64,000 nucleotides of DNA from Odoribacter sp. (GCA_023663145.1 JAMPHZ010000008.1:24982-88981), one strand, 5' to 3'; positions 1 to 7,760 are shown, numbered from the stretch's first letter. Translations and numbers: made by a program. The notes: a model not told the origin generated them from the sequence alone.

Positions 1-293
1 TTGGCAGCTATAACACCATCAAAGGTCCCGGGGTACAGACCATAGCTTGGAACCGGGAACACGCCAAGGGAAATGGGTTGTTGATCTTGCCTGGGAAATT
101 CACGTAAATCTTCGTTATAGTGGACCGTATCCCACTTCGCTGGATTTTCTCTATCATCAAGAAGTTGCGTTTGCCATTGATGAGTCCAATGTTTAATTGA
201 ATCTGACGGGTTGGAGACAGACTGTGCGCTGAGATATATTGTATAGGCACAGATTGAGAACAGCAGAAGAAGTCTTTTCATATGCTTGCTCAT
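1..293 (-). CDS. Secreted protein of unknown function, 5' part only
   Basis: A minus-strand frame starts at ATG 293-291, with a second in-frame ATG at 281-279, and stays open to the left edge, so the C-terminus lies outside the window. It starts MSKHMKRLLLLFSICAYTI and then has a probable signal-peptidase site after LSAQS, so the product is probably exported. The mature part visible (about 70 residues) is polar and rich in Asp, Gln, Trp and Pro, with no motif I recognise. The second ATG gives the more standard signal peptide with its Lys-Arg n-region. A different minus frame at 8-250 is also open but lacks the signal peptide and is taken as a shadow. The function is unknown; an envelope role is inferred only from export. 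Confidence 0.6.
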   Translation of the reverse strand, partial: MSKHMKRLLLLFSICAYTIYLSAQSVSNPSDSIKHWTHQWQTQLLDDRENPAKWDTVHYNEDLREFPRQDQQPISLGVFPVPSYGLYPGTFDGVIAA

Positions 294-427
294 TTTTTAT
301 ACATATTTAGAAATTAACATTGAATGCTATCAAGGTAATATTTATCAAAAAAGTATGGCCATTATGTTGTCTGATAGTAGACCCGAAACACTTCTCTAAA
401 TGAGAATGTTCTAATAAGAAAACAATT

Positions 428-922
428 ATGAAAAAAAATTTACTTTTACTCACTCTGGCATTTGGGATAGCTATGTCTGCAAAAGCCCTAACTTACGAAG
501 AAGCTTTTGATTCAATCAAGGCAATGCCCAACATGAAAGGTGTTGATGGCACTGAGATCAGCGGCCAAAATGATTTTGCCGCGATTGGCGTTACCGACGG
601 GCAATTACTTGTATGGTATGGTGAACGTAACAGTCAGACCGTAGTATATGGAAATACCATCTACAAACTAATCGGTGAACTACCCGCATCTGAGATGATC
701 CAATGTAAAATGACGGATAGTTCGATATTTGCAATATTTGCAAAACCTGTGTCAAAGGACTCTAATAGAATAATAATATTTTCAGATTCAGCATATGCCG
801 GTTTTACAGGAGCATTAATCGGATATATCTCAAATGATGCACTCAACACACTTAGGACTGCAATTTTAATACCCCGGCAGGATGGTGGTACCGCCTTATA
901 TCTTAACGTGATGAACTTTTAA
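428..922 (+). CDS. Secreted protein of unknown function (164 aa)
   Basis: The protein starts with a clear signal peptide (MKKNLLLLTLAFGIAMSAKA, cleavage near residue 20) and should be periplasmic or surface exposed. The mature part of about 144 residues has alternating hydrophobic and polar segments suggesting a small alpha/beta fold. No catalytic motif or lipobox is visible. It stands alone: the gene to the left is divergent and the next gene to the right runs on the other strand. A perfect 10-bp inverted repeat about 30 bases after the stop probably ends the transcript. I do not recognise the family. The ATG follows an A-rich stretch, as usual for this group. Confidence 0.7.
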   Translation: MKKNLLLLTLAFGIAMSAKALTYEEAFDSIKAMPNMKGVDGTEISGQNDFAAIGVTDGQLLVWYGERNSQTVVYGNTIYKLIGELPASEMIQCKMTDSSIFAIFAKPVSKDSNRIIIFSDSAYAGFTGALIGYISNDALNTLRTAILIPRQDGGTALYLNVMNF

Positions 923-951
923 TTGACAAAACGACTGAAATATCGCAATTA

Positions 952-982
952 GAGGAATCGCTGATGATGCAAGCGATTCCTC
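952..982 (+). terminator. Inverted repeat, likely terminator
   Basis: GAGGAATCGC at 952-961 pairs perfectly with GCGATTCCTC at 973-982 across an 11-base loop, about 30 bases after the stop of the gene ending at 922. The T-run after the stem is poor, so termination is inferred mainly from position. Confidence 0.5.
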
Positions 983-1084
983 CGGTTTAGGTCGTTCAGA
1001 CTTCGTAATCAAAAGTGAAAATTTATCATCTCACATTTGGTCGATGAGCTATAAGTAAGATGGTTTCCCGAAAAGACAGCCCAT

Positions 1085-1303
1085 TTAATAAGAACCAAAC
1101 TTAGTGCCTTTTTTAACTCTGCGGCGATATATGCAGAAATTATCGAAACAAAGGTAGGTCAGAACAAAAATGCCGAATAAATCGAACCATGCTTGGCCGG
1201 ATTTCGGAGATGTGGCAACATCCCATATTCTTCCAATTATACAAAGAATGCCAACTACAAGAAGTGTAGCCGATATATTGCGTTTTGTTCTATTACTTAT
1301 CAT
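1085..1303 (-). CDS. Small two-helix membrane protein (72 aa)
   Basis: The frame MISNRTKRNISATLLVVGIL onward encodes 72 residues with two hydrophobic segments (about residues 11-24 and 37-55) and a basic tail (YRRRVKKGTK), so it is predicted as an inner-membrane protein with positive ends inside. The start is set by the promoter: a Bacteroidetes -7 box lies at 1332-1325, so transcription should begin near 1320, downstream of the longer TTG-initiated form at 1327 and just upstream of the ATG at 1303. No homologue or function is recognised. The dedicated promoter is the main reason to call it real. Confidence 0.55.
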   Translation of the reverse strand: MISNRTKRNISATLLVVGILCIIGRIWDVATSPKSGQAWFDLFGIFVLTYLCFDNFCIYRRRVKKGTKFGSY

Positions 1304-1324
1304 GTCGGTGAGATAATTATACTG

Positions 1325-1332
1325 CAAAGTTA
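1325..1332 (-). promoter_or_regulatory. -7 promoter element TAACTTTG
   Basis: Read on the minus strand this is TAACTTTG followed by CAG, the standard Bacteroidetes -7 box. It sits about 22 bases upstream of the ATG at 1303 and excludes the longer start for the small membrane protein. Confidence 0.65.
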
Positions 1333-1596
1333 TAAAGTTTCGCGCATTAAAAGAAATAACCTGAGACTTTTTGTCGTTTCTGAATACAAGCGGAACTTAT
1401 CACCTGTCGCTTTCGAAGTAAGAAACAGCGTAGCGGTAGACAACTGACTCATCTATCTCTAAAATATTATTTTCAAAACCACGCACACAACTCCCATAAT
1501 ATCCATCATCGGTTAATTTATCTCTTTATATAGCGCAACGGAAAAGACAATAAACCCGATGGCGTCATCGTTATTATTGCAATAAAATCTCTCAAC

Positions 1597-2118
1597 ATGA
1601 AATATTTAAGTCTATTTCTAATCGCATTAAGTGTTTGTCTCACTGCGTGCAACAACAATAATGAGCCTTCGACTGAGGTATACATGCCTATCCGTGAGCA
1701 ATTTGTTCCGGGAAATATTATCTTCAGTATGTCGGATACAGAGTTTAAGGATAAAATAAAACCTTGGATGAATAAGCAGGTGGTAGTAAACTCTGTTGAT
1801 GAAATTCCCAACGATCCGCTTGGTTTCGCGGAAAGCTATTACAAAATCAATTTTACTGAGAACACTCTATTGTTGTGCTATCAGATACACGACTATAATA
1901 TAGTCAGCATAACGAACCGTTATTACAGAAACATTGTTGAGAATACATATAATTGGAGTATCAATTTGGGTATAAGTGGAGAAATTAACAGCGGAGATAA
2001 GAGTGAAAAAGCAATTATCTCACGTTACGCCATTTTGGTCCCTAAATTGCCCACAGACGCAAAAGTTGAGATCTGGCATGGTCTCACTGACCACAATTGG
2101 GATTGGGTGAATAAATAA
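1597..2118 (+). CDS. Lipoprotein of unknown function (173 aa)
   Basis: The N-terminus MKYLSLFLIALSVCLTACNN has a lipobox-like sequence (L-T-A-C) that places the acylated cysteine at residue 18, so the product is a predicted lipoprotein. The residues after the Cys (NNNNEPST) form a flexible linker. The mature domain of about 150 residues contains many aromatic residues and ends with HGLTDHNWDWVNK. No enzymatic motif is visible and I do not recognise the family. It is transcribed alone and converges on the outer-membrane barrel gene that ends at 2230; an imperfect long hairpin at 2137-2182 separates them. The 293 bases upstream (1304-1596) hold the promoter of the small membrane protein and no other feature I can support. 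Confidence 0.7.
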   Translation: MKYLSLFLIALSVCLTACNNNNEPSTEVYMPIREQFVPGNIIFSMSDTEFKDKIKPWMNKQVVVNSVDEIPNDPLGFAESYYKINFTENTLLLCYQIHDYNIVSITNRYYRNIVENTYNWSINLGISGEINSGDKSEKAIISRYAILVPKLPTDAKVEIWHGLTDHNWDWVNK

Positions 2119-2136
2119 AGCTCAGATTAGAATATT

Positions 2137-2182
2137 GGCAACTCTCTGCGCAATAGGTAAACATATCTCGCAGCGAGTTGCC
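2137..2182. terminator. Bidirectional hairpin between convergent genes
   Basis: A 14-base arm GGCAACTCTCTGCG (2137-2150) pairs with CGCAGCGAGTTGCC (2169-2182) with a single mismatch across an 18-base loop. It lies between two convergent stop codons (2118 and 2230), as expected of a shared terminator. Confidence 0.6.
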
Positions 2183-2229
2183 GTGTATTTATGAAATATC
2201 AACGATGGACCTGCCTCAATGGAGTGTGG

Positions 2230-4290
2230 TTAGAACGGCCTTAGGATCGCCGAATTGATATTTGTTTCTGTTTCAATATCTTCTGTATCGGTTTTCTTCC
2301 CATAAGGCAGTATATATGTAACCGAAAGACTGATATTCCGGCCTTTCTGATCACCTGATGCACGTGAAATAGATTTATATACGCAATAATTTGAGTTTTC
2401 GCGGATACACATACGTCGATTAAGAAAATTTTCAACGCAAATCTCTGCCGCCCAATTTCCTTTTTGCCAATTGAGAGAGAATCCATATTGTGCAGGATTG
2501 TGAATTTTCGTGCCATTGATACCGAGCACACTGTATGGTAACGCATACCACCCCGTGATCTGCCAATCCCCGTTCATATAAGAAGCGTTGAAATCAGCTC
2601 TCCAGTCTTTACTTTCAGCCGGTCGATATCTGGAATCAAACCGGTTATTACTGAATGTTACGTTTCCTTTCAGCCTGAACTTATTGTCAAAAAGATTGGC
2701 CGATAAGCCAAATATCAGTTTGTTGTATGAGAAGTTGCCATCGTTGACAAGCTGATGATACATTATATTATCTTCGGCAAAGTATCGGTTGGAAGTGTTG
2801 TCAAAGTATTTGAGAAAATCGTATGTGAACGATAGACCGAAGTGACCGACACGACCATTATAACTGACCATGTTTTGAAAGGCATTCAACTGCTCCAAAT
2901 CAGGATTTCCCATGGTTGCCTCAAAGAATGATGTCTTGATTACAACATCATTTTTATAGGCCGGAGAGTATATACTGTGGGCATAATTACCTGTAACGGA
3001 AACGGAATGCTTCTGATTCATGGCGTATGTCACGCCGTAGAAAACCATTGGTGCAAGCTGATTATCCTTATGTTCGCCGATAGTTGAGTATAAGTCTGTG
3101 ATGCCGGCTGAAAGGTAGTAAGACAATCCGGACTGCAGGTTCTGATCAAGATGGAGCATTGCCATAGTGTGATTATTCTTCAATATCTGCTTACCTGTGA
3201 AACTGCCAGAATATACATCACGATAATAATTGTAATATTCATCGACAGTGGTGCCAAGGCTTATCCCGCTTGTAAAATGTTTGAAATATCCGAATGTCGC
3301 ACTTGCCAACACGTTGTTCTCCTTGGTGTTGTTTTCAGCCTCATCTACATCAGTTTCCATATATTTGCTCCGGAAATCGGTGTGACCGTGACGTAGAGTG
3401 GCAATAGCCATAATGGTATGTCCGCCGGGGATATACAGATTGTAGTGCATCTTCATAACAGGCGATATCCCATGCTCCTTACTGAAACGAGTTGCAATGG
3501 TGTTTAAGTTATAAAGCCCTGTATAGGTGATATTATCTGCCATAAAGTGCTTCGGTGTCGCACTGCGTGTCAGGGCAACGGCTACATCAAAAGAATGGTT
3601 CTCAGATGCATGGGCAAACTTGAAATTGACGTATTGGGAATTTGTGCTGGTTTTACTCTCGGCGGGTATAATTGATTGGATCAACTCGCCGTCATTGAGT
3701 TTAAACACATTATCGGTACTATTCAGTTGCGAAAAGTTATCCCACTTGCCATTAGCAGTAAATGTAAATGTGATAGAATTTTTCTTGTAGTTGACCATTC
3801 CGGCATAATTGCCGTACTGCCGCGCCAATCCCTCTTTGGCAGAAATGTAAACATTCCCGCCAAAGTCATATTGCATGGTTATAAAATTCAAAACTGCACC
3901 ACTTCCGGCATATCTGCCTCCGGGATTACGTTGATAGTCAATTTGTACAATCTCTGATGCTGCAAGCGTGGCAAGTTCATCAGACTGGACTTCAACACCA
4001 TTAACAAGAATAATCACATTACGCCCGGTCACTGTAGATATATTCAACGCCGAAGCATCGACATTGAACTCAGGCAGATTAATATTCTCCAGAAGCGTAT
4101 AACCGTTGGTGCTATGTTTTTTCTCAAGTTCGGTCGGTCGGAGAATTACTTTATGGGCTGTTTCTGTATGTACATCGGCAGTCACCACCAATTCGTTAAG
4201 TTCAGTGGTGACAGAGTCGGTCTTGACGTCATTCCTGGCATATACCGCCAACGGTATGATCATCATTAGAGTAACAAATAACTTTTTCAT
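2230..4290 (-). CDS. Outer-membrane beta-barrel protein, TonB-receptor-like
   Basis: The 686-residue product starts at ATG 4290 (MKKLFVTLMMIIPLAVYA signal peptide), preferred over a longer frame that would begin in the promoter region. After a short segment containing ELNELVVTA, reminiscent of a TonB box, there is a plug-like domain (about residues 45-140, with NVIILVNGVEV and a GGRYAGSGAVLNF stretch). A long barrel follows with repeated amphipathic strands such as HSVSVTGNYAHS. It matches the outer membrane beta-barrel family common in Bacteroidetes, shorter than SusC and without its N-terminal carboxypeptidase-like domain. The ligand is unknown. The gene lies 96 bases downstream of, and on the same strand as, a membrane-tethered winged-helix regulator, with phased repeats in the gap; regulation by that neighbour is inferred. 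Confidence 0.8.
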   Translation of the reverse strand: MKKLFVTLMMIIPLAVYARNDVKTDSVTTELNELVVTADVHTETAHKVILRPTELEKKHSTNGYTLLENINLPEFNVDASALNISTVTGRNVIILVNGVEVQSDELATLAASEIVQIDYQRNPGGRYAGSGAVLNFITMQYDFGGNVYISAKEGLARQYGNYAGMVNYKKNSITFTFTANGKWDNFSQLNSTDNVFKLNDGELIQSIIPAESKTSTNSQYVNFKFAHASENHSFDVAVALTRSATPKHFMADNITYTGLYNLNTIATRFSKEHGISPVMKMHYNLYIPGGHTIMAIATLRHGHTDFRSKYMETDVDEAENNTKENNVLASATFGYFKHFTSGISLGTTVDEYYNYYRDVYSGSFTGKQILKNNHTMAMLHLDQNLQSGLSYYLSAGITDLYSTIGEHKDNQLAPMVFYGVTYAMNQKHSVSVTGNYAHSIYSPAYKNDVVIKTSFFEATMGNPDLEQLNAFQNMVSYNGRVGHFGLSFTYDFLKYFDNTSNRYFAEDNIMYHQLVNDGNFSYNKLIFGLSANLFDNKFRLKGNVTFSNNRFDSRYRPAESKDWRADFNASYMNGDWQITGWYALPYSVLGINGTKIHNPAQYGFSLNWQKGNWAAEICVENFLNRRMCIRENSNYCVYKSISRASGDQKGRNISLSVTYILPYGKKTDTEDIETETNINSAILRPF

Positions 4291-4292
4291 GC

Positions 4293-4313
4293 TTTTGCGT
4301 TTTTTCCGCAAAA
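4293..4313. repeat. Small inverted repeat at the barrel-gene leader
   Basis: TTTTGCG (4293-4299) and CGCAAAA (4307-4313) form a 7-bp stem with a 7-base loop, ending three bases before the ATG of the barrel gene. It overlaps a weak -7-like box (TTGTTTTG, minus strand 4316-4309), so it could act on the DNA or as an RNA hairpin at the start site. Confidence 0.35.
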
Positions 4314-4349
4314 CAAGCAAAAAAGTCACAAACAGACCCTGAAACTCAA

Positions 4350-4375
4350 CTGACTTTTATCTGACAAATACTGAC
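4350..4375 (-). promoter_or_regulatory. Three phased CTGAC repeats, candidate regulator sites
   Basis: CTGAC occurs at 4350-4354, 4361-4365 and 4371-4375, spaced 11 and 10 bases apart, about one helical turn each. The block lies 60-85 bases upstream of the barrel gene ATG and just upstream of where a -33 element would fall for the weak -7 box at 4316-4309. Winged-helix regulators of the OmpR type commonly bind direct repeats of this spacing as activators. That the adjacent regulator binds here is inference. Confidence 0.45.
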
Positions 4376-4386
4376 AACCTTGAACA

Positions 4387-5211
4387 TCAATGTCTTATAC
4401 GAAGCTCATATGAATCCCCACGATTGCATATTATCTCAATATCAGTATCCGCAAGAGCTGTTTTTGTACGTCTTACAAGAGTATATAGAGACTCATCGGC
4501 GTTAATCTTATCGCCCCACATAGCTGCACACAACGTTGCCTTATCCACTTTGCAAGCGGGTGCATCAAGAAGCAGCCGGGTAAATTGTCTCTGCATCGGG
4601 GTCAATTTTATTCCATCGATAACCGAACTATTCAAAGGTTGAAGGACAGGCCCTGAATCAGATCGTTCATATTCTTTTCGTCTAAAAATCCTGATGCTTG
4701 CCATTGACAAGATTGAGAGACTGAAAAGGACACCCGGCAACGTCTGATCGGAAGTAGAAAAAACTGAAGCTATTGAATAATCCGCGAATCCCTGCAACTG
4801 AATTACAAATCCATCAACTGCATTTTCAGGTACAATCATTATCGAGTCAGATGCAATTTTGTCACCATGTAATTTCGGAGTCCCATTATTTTTGTCAACC
4901 AACGTGATAGTGAAGTATGCATCATCTTTCAAAGCTGAATTTCTGAAATTCACATCCGATGCTTGATAAATTAGAGGCTTGTGAGTCATTTCATGCATTT
5001 GTCGCAACGCCGAAATGGTATCTTTTCTGGTCCATAATTCACGGTTCTTATCCGCCAAGGCAATCATAGCATCATTCAGGTCCTCCGAAATACTCTGTTT
5101 TGCATCTGAATATGATAAACAGCTCGATACCAAAGATGCAATCATTAAAACCAAAGGTATAATCATTCCATAACGGAGAGAATTATTATTTCCTGTGAAA
5201 TTTTGTTCCAT
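4387..5211 (-). CDS. Membrane-tethered winged-helix regulator
   Basis: The 274-residue product begins at ATG 5211 (a GTG three codons earlier is possible). It has a transmembrane helix near residues 13-32 (YGMIIPLVLMIASLVSS), about 130 predicted periplasmic residues, and a second helix near 160-177 (LPGVLFSLSILSMASIRIF). A basic RRKEYER stop-transfer and a C-terminal domain (about 190-274) follow with the look of an OmpR/ToxR-type winged helix (LTPMQRQFTRLLL, CKVDKATLCAAMWG, ESLYTLVRRTKTAL). The DNA-binding end would be cytoplasmic, so the likely role is sensing an envelope signal and controlling transcription directly from the membrane. It lacks receiver and kinase domains. The next gene on the strand is the outer-membrane barrel. 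Its own promoter has a leader of about 90 bases. The target and signal are inferred. Confidence 0.7.
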   Translation of the reverse strand: MEQNFTGNNNSLRYGMIIPLVLMIASLVSSCLSYSDAKQSISEDLNDAMIALADKNRELWTRKDTISALRQMHEMTHKPLIYQASDVNFRNSALKDDAYFTITLVDKNNGTPKLHGDKIASDSIMIVPENAVDGFVIQLQGFADYSIASVFSTSDQTLPGVLFSLSILSMASIRIFRRKEYERSDSGPVLQPLNSSVIDGIKLTPMQRQFTRLLLDAPACKVDKATLCAAMWGDKINADESLYTLVRRTKTALADTDIEIICNRGDSYELRIRH

Positions 5212-5307
5212 TTCAGTCACGTTTGATTCAGTATTTAAAGCATTATCCGATAAGCTACATAATTACTCCACCTCTAAATAGATATAAATTATGTTTCATA
5301 TGTATCG

Positions 5308-5315
5308 CAAAGTTA
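5308..5315 (-). promoter_or_regulatory. -7 promoter element for the tethered regulator
   Basis: Read on the minus strand this is TAACTTTG followed by CG, about 95 bases upstream of the ATG at 5211. Most of the 305-base gap 5212-5516 is accounted for by this promoter and leader and by the divergent BlaI-type promoter; the rest is AT-rich with no further signal. Confidence 0.65.
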
Positions 5316-5445
5316 CAAAAATATTCGGCTCATAATCAGAATAGAAATCCGAATAATATAATTAACCTCAATAATACCGCAAAACCGCCTTTTTTATTCA
5401 TTTTTACTAAATCTAAATTATTTTTTTCACTTTTTTGCGAAAAAA

Positions 5446-5477
5446 TTTGGTCAACTAAAACTTTAGTTGTAGTTTTG
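5446..5477 (+). promoter_or_regulatory. BlaI-gene promoter (-33 TTTG, -7 TAGTTTTG)
   Basis: TTTG at 5446-5449 and TAGTTTTG at 5470-5477 are separated by 20 bases, the usual layout of the Bacteroidetes primary promoter. The transcription start should fall near 5483, about 35 bases before the BlaI-like ATG. Two operator-like dyads overlap this promoter. Confidence 0.7.
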
Positions 5478-5496
5478 CAGAACTAAAACTTTAGTT
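5452..5496. promoter_or_regulatory. Twin dyad operators AACTAAA-AC-TTTAGTT
   Basis: The same 16-bp dyad, two perfect 7-bp arms around AC, occurs at 5453-5468 and 5481-5496; the first extends to 18 bp with C5452 and G5469. The centres are 28 bp apart. The first fills the -33/-7 spacer exactly and the second covers the expected transcription start. BlaI/MecI repressors are known to bind dyads overlapping their own promoter, so autoregulation is the natural reading. Confidence 0.75.
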
Positions 5497-5516
5497 GACA
5501 AAATAATCTGTTCATT

Positions 5517-5894
5517 ATGAGAATAAGAAAAACAAATCCAAAGCTCACCGAACGCGAAAGCGAAATCATGGCCATGTTATGGAGCAACGGCCCGATGTTT
5601 GTACGTGAGATGGTTGAAAAATATGAAGATCCGAAGCCTCATTTCAACACAGTGTCAACCACTGTACGCATTCTTGAGGATAAGGGTTACGTCGGTCACG
5701 AAGTGGCAGGCACATCTTATAAATACCATGCAATAGCACGGGCTGCCGATTTTGCAGGAAGATCTATGGCACAGATTATTAAAAATTTCTTTCAGGGGTC
5801 GGCAAGCGCAGCTGTCTCGGCTCTTGTCGAGGAAGAACAACTTTCGGTAGATGACCTCAAGGAAATTATAAACATGATTGAGAAAAAAGACTGA
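5517..5894 (+). CDS. BlaI/MecI/CopY-family transcriptional repressor
   Basis: At 125 residues this matches the usual size of BlaI/MecI repressors. The N-terminal winged helix is clear: LTERESEIMAMLWSNGPMFV (about 10-29) is the family's opening signature, followed by HFNTVSTTVRILEDKGYV as recognition helix and wing start. The C-terminal third would form the dimerisation helices, which in this family carry the cleavage site used for induction. The start codon follows the twin-dyad promoter by about 20 bases. The gene is followed two bases later by its likely partner, a BlaR1-type membrane peptidase. No beta-lactamase or penicillin-binding protein gene is nearby, so the regulated targets are elsewhere or are this operon itself. 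Confidence 0.9.
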   Translation: MRIRKTNPKLTERESEIMAMLWSNGPMFVREMVEKYEDPKPHFNTVSTTVRILEDKGYVGHEVAGTSYKYHAIARAADFAGRSMAQIIKNFFQGSASAAVSALVEEEQLSVDDLKEIINMIEKKD

Positions 5895-5896
5895 TT

Positions 5897-7198
5897 ATGG
5901 GGAACATATTTGCATATTCAATTGAAGCGGGCATCATATTACTTATATTATACATAATATACAAATGGCTCCTTTCGTCTGAGAATCAGCCGGCCTTCAA
6001 CCGTGCTACCTTACTCGCCATTTATGTAGTGTCACTCGTGCTGCCTCTTATGATGAGCATCAATATATGCCGGTCAGGCCTGACATTACCTTATAATGGG
6101 ATGATCAATATAGGCATTCCGGAGGTCACAGTTCTTCAAACCGTCAGCCAATCATTTCGATTAACAACACTGCTCCTGTGGATATACGCCACCGGTGCGG
6201 CAGCTACATTCATAATAAGCACCTGCACATACTTCAGGCTATATAGATTTGTAAAGTCTGGCCGCATCGAACGCTATGGTGAATACAAGATTGTGTACAC
6301 CGCATCACGTAAATTTGCGCCTTTCAGCTGGGGAAAATATATTGTAATAAACCAGTGCGACGATTCTTTGAGCAAAAAGATGATTCTGGCCCATGAAAAG
6401 GCTCATATCAAGGCAAACCACTATGCCGACCTTATACTCTCGCAGATCATATGCATAGCATTGTGGTATAATCCGGCATCATGGCTGATGCAACGTGAGA
6501 TTAAGGCCGTACATGAATATCAGGCTGACGACACTGTCATCAGGTCGGGCTGCAACTTGCGCGAATACCAATTATTACTTATAAAAAAAGCTGTTGGCCA
6601 GAGATTCCCGTCGCTCGCCAACAGCCTGAATCACAGTAAACTTAAAAAACGTATCACTATGATGCAAAGTAAAAAAACAAACGCCACACGACGAACACGC
6701 GTGTTGGCCTTGGTACCGGCAGCTGCGCTCGGACTCGTGCTGCTCGGCTTACCCGGCGTAAACGAGGCTATGGCCTCAGCTTCAAACGCCACTATGAGTG
6801 TATCATCTTCAAACGGAAGCAAAGTTAGCACAAATTCCGCAATCGTGCAAACAGCAGTTTCAGCCGCTCCCGACAGCGATGTTGCTCCCGTCACCGGTGA
6901 CCGCACGCCTCAGTTCAATGGAGGTGAATCGGCTATGTTCAAATACCTCATGGAAAATCTCACATATCCCAAAGATGCTGAGGCCGCCAAAAAGGATGGT
7001 CGCGTAGTGGTAAGATTCACCATTACCTCAGATGGAGCTGTACGTGACGTAAAAGTCGACACACCTATCTTCCCAAGCCTTGATGCCGAGGCTATACGGG
7101 TTGTAAGTGGAATGGACGGCATGTGGGAACCCGGCATCAGCAACGGGCAGAAGGTTGACATGAGCTATGTCATTCCCGTCTCATTCAAACTTAAATAA
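5897..7198 (+). CDS. BlaR1-like M56 peptidase fused to a TonB C-terminal domain
   Basis: This 433-residue membrane protein has hydrophobic helices near 6-26, 36-58 and 91-112, then a cytoplasmic zinc-peptidase region with HEKAH at 166-170 (HExxH) and a likely third ligand in HEYQAD (E207). A fourth helix lies at 268-287. After a Ser/Ala-rich linker (290-335) comes a TonB C-terminal-like domain at 336-433 (TPQFNGGESAMFKYL, GRVVVRFTITSDGAV). In classical BlaR1 the outer domain binds beta-lactam and the peptidase triggers loss of BlaI; here the sensor is replaced by a TonB-type fold. It probably senses or contacts an envelope partner and inactivates the preceding repressor; that is inference from gene pairing. 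A strong terminator follows. Confidence 0.85.
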   Translation: MGNIFAYSIEAGIILLILYIIYKWLLSSENQPAFNRATLLAIYVVSLVLPLMMSINICRSGLTLPYNGMINIGIPEVTVLQTVSQSFRLTTLLLWIYATGAAATFIISTCTYFRLYRFVKSGRIERYGEYKIVYTASRKFAPFSWGKYIVINQCDDSLSKKMILAHEKAHIKANHYADLILSQIICIALWYNPASWLMQREIKAVHEYQADDTVIRSGCNLREYQLLLIKKAVGQRFPSLANSLNHSKLKKRITMMQSKKTNATRRTRVLALVPAAALGLVLLGLPGVNEAMASASNATMSVSSSNGSKVSTNSAIVQTAVSAAPDSDVAPVTGDRTPQFNGGESAMFKYLMENLTYPKDAEAAKKDGRVVVRFTITSDGAVRDVKVDTPIFPSLDAEAIRVVSGMDGMWEPGISNGQKVDMSYVIPVSFKLK

Positions 7199-7211
7199 AA
7201 ACCTTATTTTC

Positions 7212-7243
7212 ACGCCTGTGGCCATCTTGCCACAGGCGTTTTT
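7212..7243 (+). terminator. Rho-independent terminator
   Basis: ACGCCTGTGGC (7212-7222) pairs perfectly with GCCACAGGCGT (7229-7239) over a 6-base loop and is followed by a T-run. It ends the BlaI/BlaR1-like operon. Confidence 0.85.
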
Positions 7244-7333
7244 AATTCATCTGGCCTCATAAGGGCAACATAACATTCACATCCTATACCCCCTTGTCGA
7301 CCCATCAGAGCCATAATCCGGATGCATAAATAC

Positions 7334-7729
7334 TTATTCCACTCCTGATTCGCACACTATATCGAACAATTCATCATGAGGTCGCACCAGATTTATGAAC
7401 ATAAGAATTATAGCTGCCACAATTGGGAAAATGTACCACCACTGTGTAAGATCTTTCATAGCGACGACCACAACAAAATAAAGGGTGAACCAGATAGATA
7501 AATTAGATAACCATGTATCTATGGTTATCTGTTTCGGTTTCCTGATCCAAAGCCAAAGGGAATATCCAATAAACAAGGCAAGTGACACAGATGAACATAT
7601 CACCGGCATAACCATAGATTGCAGATAACCGATCTGCATCAATGATATCACTGTCACAATCATCAATGTGTTAAGAACCTTACTTTGGTAGAATGCGTAT
7701 AAACGTCTGTGTCGTATATCTTGTCTCAT
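7334..7729 (-). CDS. Four-helix membrane protein of unknown function (131 aa)
   Basis: The 131-residue product has four predicted transmembrane segments (about 19-36, 42-62, 74-91 and 97-113), short loops and an acidic C-terminus (PHDELFDIVCESGVE). The basic N-terminus (MRQDIRHRRLYAF) predicts an inside start. No motif suggests transport or catalysis, and I do not recognise the family. A -7 box ends only four bases before the ATG at 7729, so the message would be almost leaderless, unless translation begins at the later Met23. A 9-bp inverted repeat overlaps the upstream part of the promoter. It stands alone between the BlaR1-like operon and the threonine exporter genes. Confidence 0.6.
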   Translation of the reverse strand: MRQDIRHRRLYAFYQSKVLNTLMIVTVISLMQIGYLQSMVMPVICSSVSLALFIGYSLWLWIRKPKQITIDTWLSNLSIWFTLYFVVVVAMKDLTQWWYIFPIVAAIILMFINLVRPHDELFDIVCESGVE

Positions 7730-7733
7730 TTTG

Positions 7734-7741
7734 CAAATTTA
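7734..7741 (-). promoter_or_regulatory. -7 element TAAATTTG next to the start codon
   Basis: On the minus strand TAAATTTG ends four bases before the ATG at 7729. The expected transcription start would lie at or within the first codons, implying a leaderless message or a downstream start. Confidence 0.5.
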
Positions 7742-7760
7742 GATATTTTTCAGAATATAT

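Noticed and set aside
8..250. An 80-codon minus-strand frame at the left edge
   Set aside because: The frame one base over carries a signal peptide and runs open to the edge, so it is the coding one.
1193..1447. An 84-codon plus-strand frame across the small membrane gene and the gap after it
   Set aside because: No domain, no promoter, and it opposes the better supported minus-strand gene.
5223..5486. An 87-codon plus-strand frame before the BlaI-like gene
   Set aside because: It runs through both promoters and the operator dyads and has no protein-like features.
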